From Acidobacteriota bacterium (GTDB lineage Bacteria; Acidobacteriota; Terriglobia; Acidiferrales; UBA7541), in contig JABCZR010000004.1 of NCBI GenBank assembly GCA_013289585.1, positions 1-64,000 on the forward strand: a stretch of 64,000 nucleotides of DNA, read 5' to 3'. Numbering within the stretch: position 1 is the stretch's first letter; the number at the start of each line of letters is the position of its first letter. Made by a program: the position numbers and the translations under genes. Positions 63,529-64,000 of the stretch are shown in pieces. The notes under the pieces are model-generated. The model was not told the origin of the DNA. It saw only the letters and a program-made list of their open reading frames with translations, and did no database searches.

Positions 63529-64000
63529 GCAGCGGCTCCGCTCTCGCGCGCACTCCCGGCGAGCCGGCCCGCTCAGGCGCCGACGTCCGCCTCAGCGTCG
63601 AACAAGTCAGCTACGCTTATTCCGCGAATCCTTCGCAGGCGCCGCTCTTCACCCTTGAAGCCACCAGCTTCCAGGCCAAGCCCGGCGAAATCGTGGCCAT
63701 TCTCGGCCCCAACGCCAGCGGCAAGTCCACCTTGCTCCAATTGATTGCTGGTGCTCTCGCGCCTCTCTCCGGCCGCATCCTGCTCGATGGCTTTGTCACT
63801 CATTCGCTGACGCCGAAAACCCGCGCCCAACGTATCGCCGTGGTTCAACAAGAAAGCCGTTTGCTCTTCCCCGCCCGTGCCTGGGAATTTGTTTTGCAAG
63901 GCCGTCACGCCCATCGGCGCGCCCTGCGCTTCGAATCGGAAGACGACATCATCATCGCAAGAAATGCTCTCGCTCAAGTCGGCGCCGCCGATCTCAGCGA
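63525..64000 (+). CDS. btuD: cobalamin ABC transporter ATP-binding protein (partial, runs off the window)
   Basis: ATG at 63525 overlaps the permease stop. The open frame continues to the window end without a stop, 158 codons. Walker A reads GPNASGKSTLL (Asn-Ala-Ser in place of the more usual Asn-Gly-Ala), and the Q-loop is IAVVQQESRLLFPARAWEFV. Walker B and the signature motif lie beyond the window. The N-terminus has about 20 extra residues (SALARTPGEPARSG) before the first strand. Confidence 0.92.
   Translation, partial: MSSGSALARTPGEPARSGADVRLSVEQVSYAYSANPSQAPLFTLEATSFQAKPGEIVAILGPNASGKSTLLQLIAGALAPLSGRILLDGFVTHSLTPKTRAQRIAVVQQESRLLFPARAWEFVLQGRHAHRRALRFESEDDIIIARNALAQVGAADLS

Overview
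The window looks like part of the chromosome of a soil-type Acidobacteriota (Terriglobia-like). The clues are a 1198-residue Oar-type TonB-dependent receptor with an N-terminal carboxypeptidase-regulatory-like domain, a divergent 'tail-anchored' 419-residue protein of the kind that sits beside such receptors in Acidobacteria, an ASPIC/UnbV protein paired with a TPR protein, a VIT/VWA protein, many secreted proteins of unknown function, and dispersed palindromic intergenic repeats. Taxonomy is inferred from family memory; there is no rRNA or marker gene. No tRNA, rRNA or CRISPR array was seen.

Region 1 (1-18.4 kb) has loose spacing and many repeats. It holds decayed small genes (228-811), a divergent membrane protein (1057-2316), and a probable polysaccharide-uptake locus on the + strand: TonB receptor, GH31 glucosidase, ASPIC/UnbV protein and TPR protein (2794-11994). 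Then come a di-heme cytochrome, a six-repeat Kelch lipoprotein and a secreted protein, separated by 0.3-1.2 kb gaps. The gaps contain a family of about 24-bp palindromes (CCTGRTAAG...CTTACCGG type). Two 203-bp deletion derivatives of an IS30-family element each sit inside one palindrome.

Region 2 (18.4-27.3 kb): a membrane protein, a truncated short-chain dehydrogenase, a SnoaL-like protein and a DoxX-like protein, followed by a hexuronate/mannonate catabolic cluster. The cluster has a Gfo/Idh/MocA dehydrogenase, mannonate dehydratase ManD, an MFS hexuronate-type transporter, KDG kinase, KDPG aldolase and a short-chain dehydrogenase that could supply mannonate. Together they convert mannonate to pyruvate and glyceraldehyde-3-phosphate.

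Region 3 (27.6-43.5 kb) is one tightly coupled + strand operon of envelope proteins with stop/start overlaps: an anchored beta-propeller, a VIT-VWA protein, a 2477-residue TPR protein, a 568-residue anchored protein, a 287-residue lipoprotein with penicillin-binding-protein motifs, and a SpoIID/LytB-like protein; a DUF302 protein follows. The last two envelope genes look like an unfused DUF2300 protein, and the 568-residue protein resembles DUF2138. That recalls the poorly understood yfa gene cluster of proteobacteria, but no alpha-2-macroglobulin is present. This is the best candidate for an undescribed system here.

Region 4 (43.6-64 kb) is ordinary and dense: an Fpg/Nei DNA glycosylase, a Tat-signal SelA-like PLP enzyme with an MFS transporter, an AttE-AttFG-AttH lipoprotein-export-type ABC system, a secreted glutathione peroxidase, a sodium:solute symporter, a second GH31 enzyme facing a GH13 amylase and a CBM9-like protein, an enoyl-CoA hydratase, and a cobalamin riboswitch with a strong promoter and terminator ahead of btuF-btuC-btuD. 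The last gene runs off the window.
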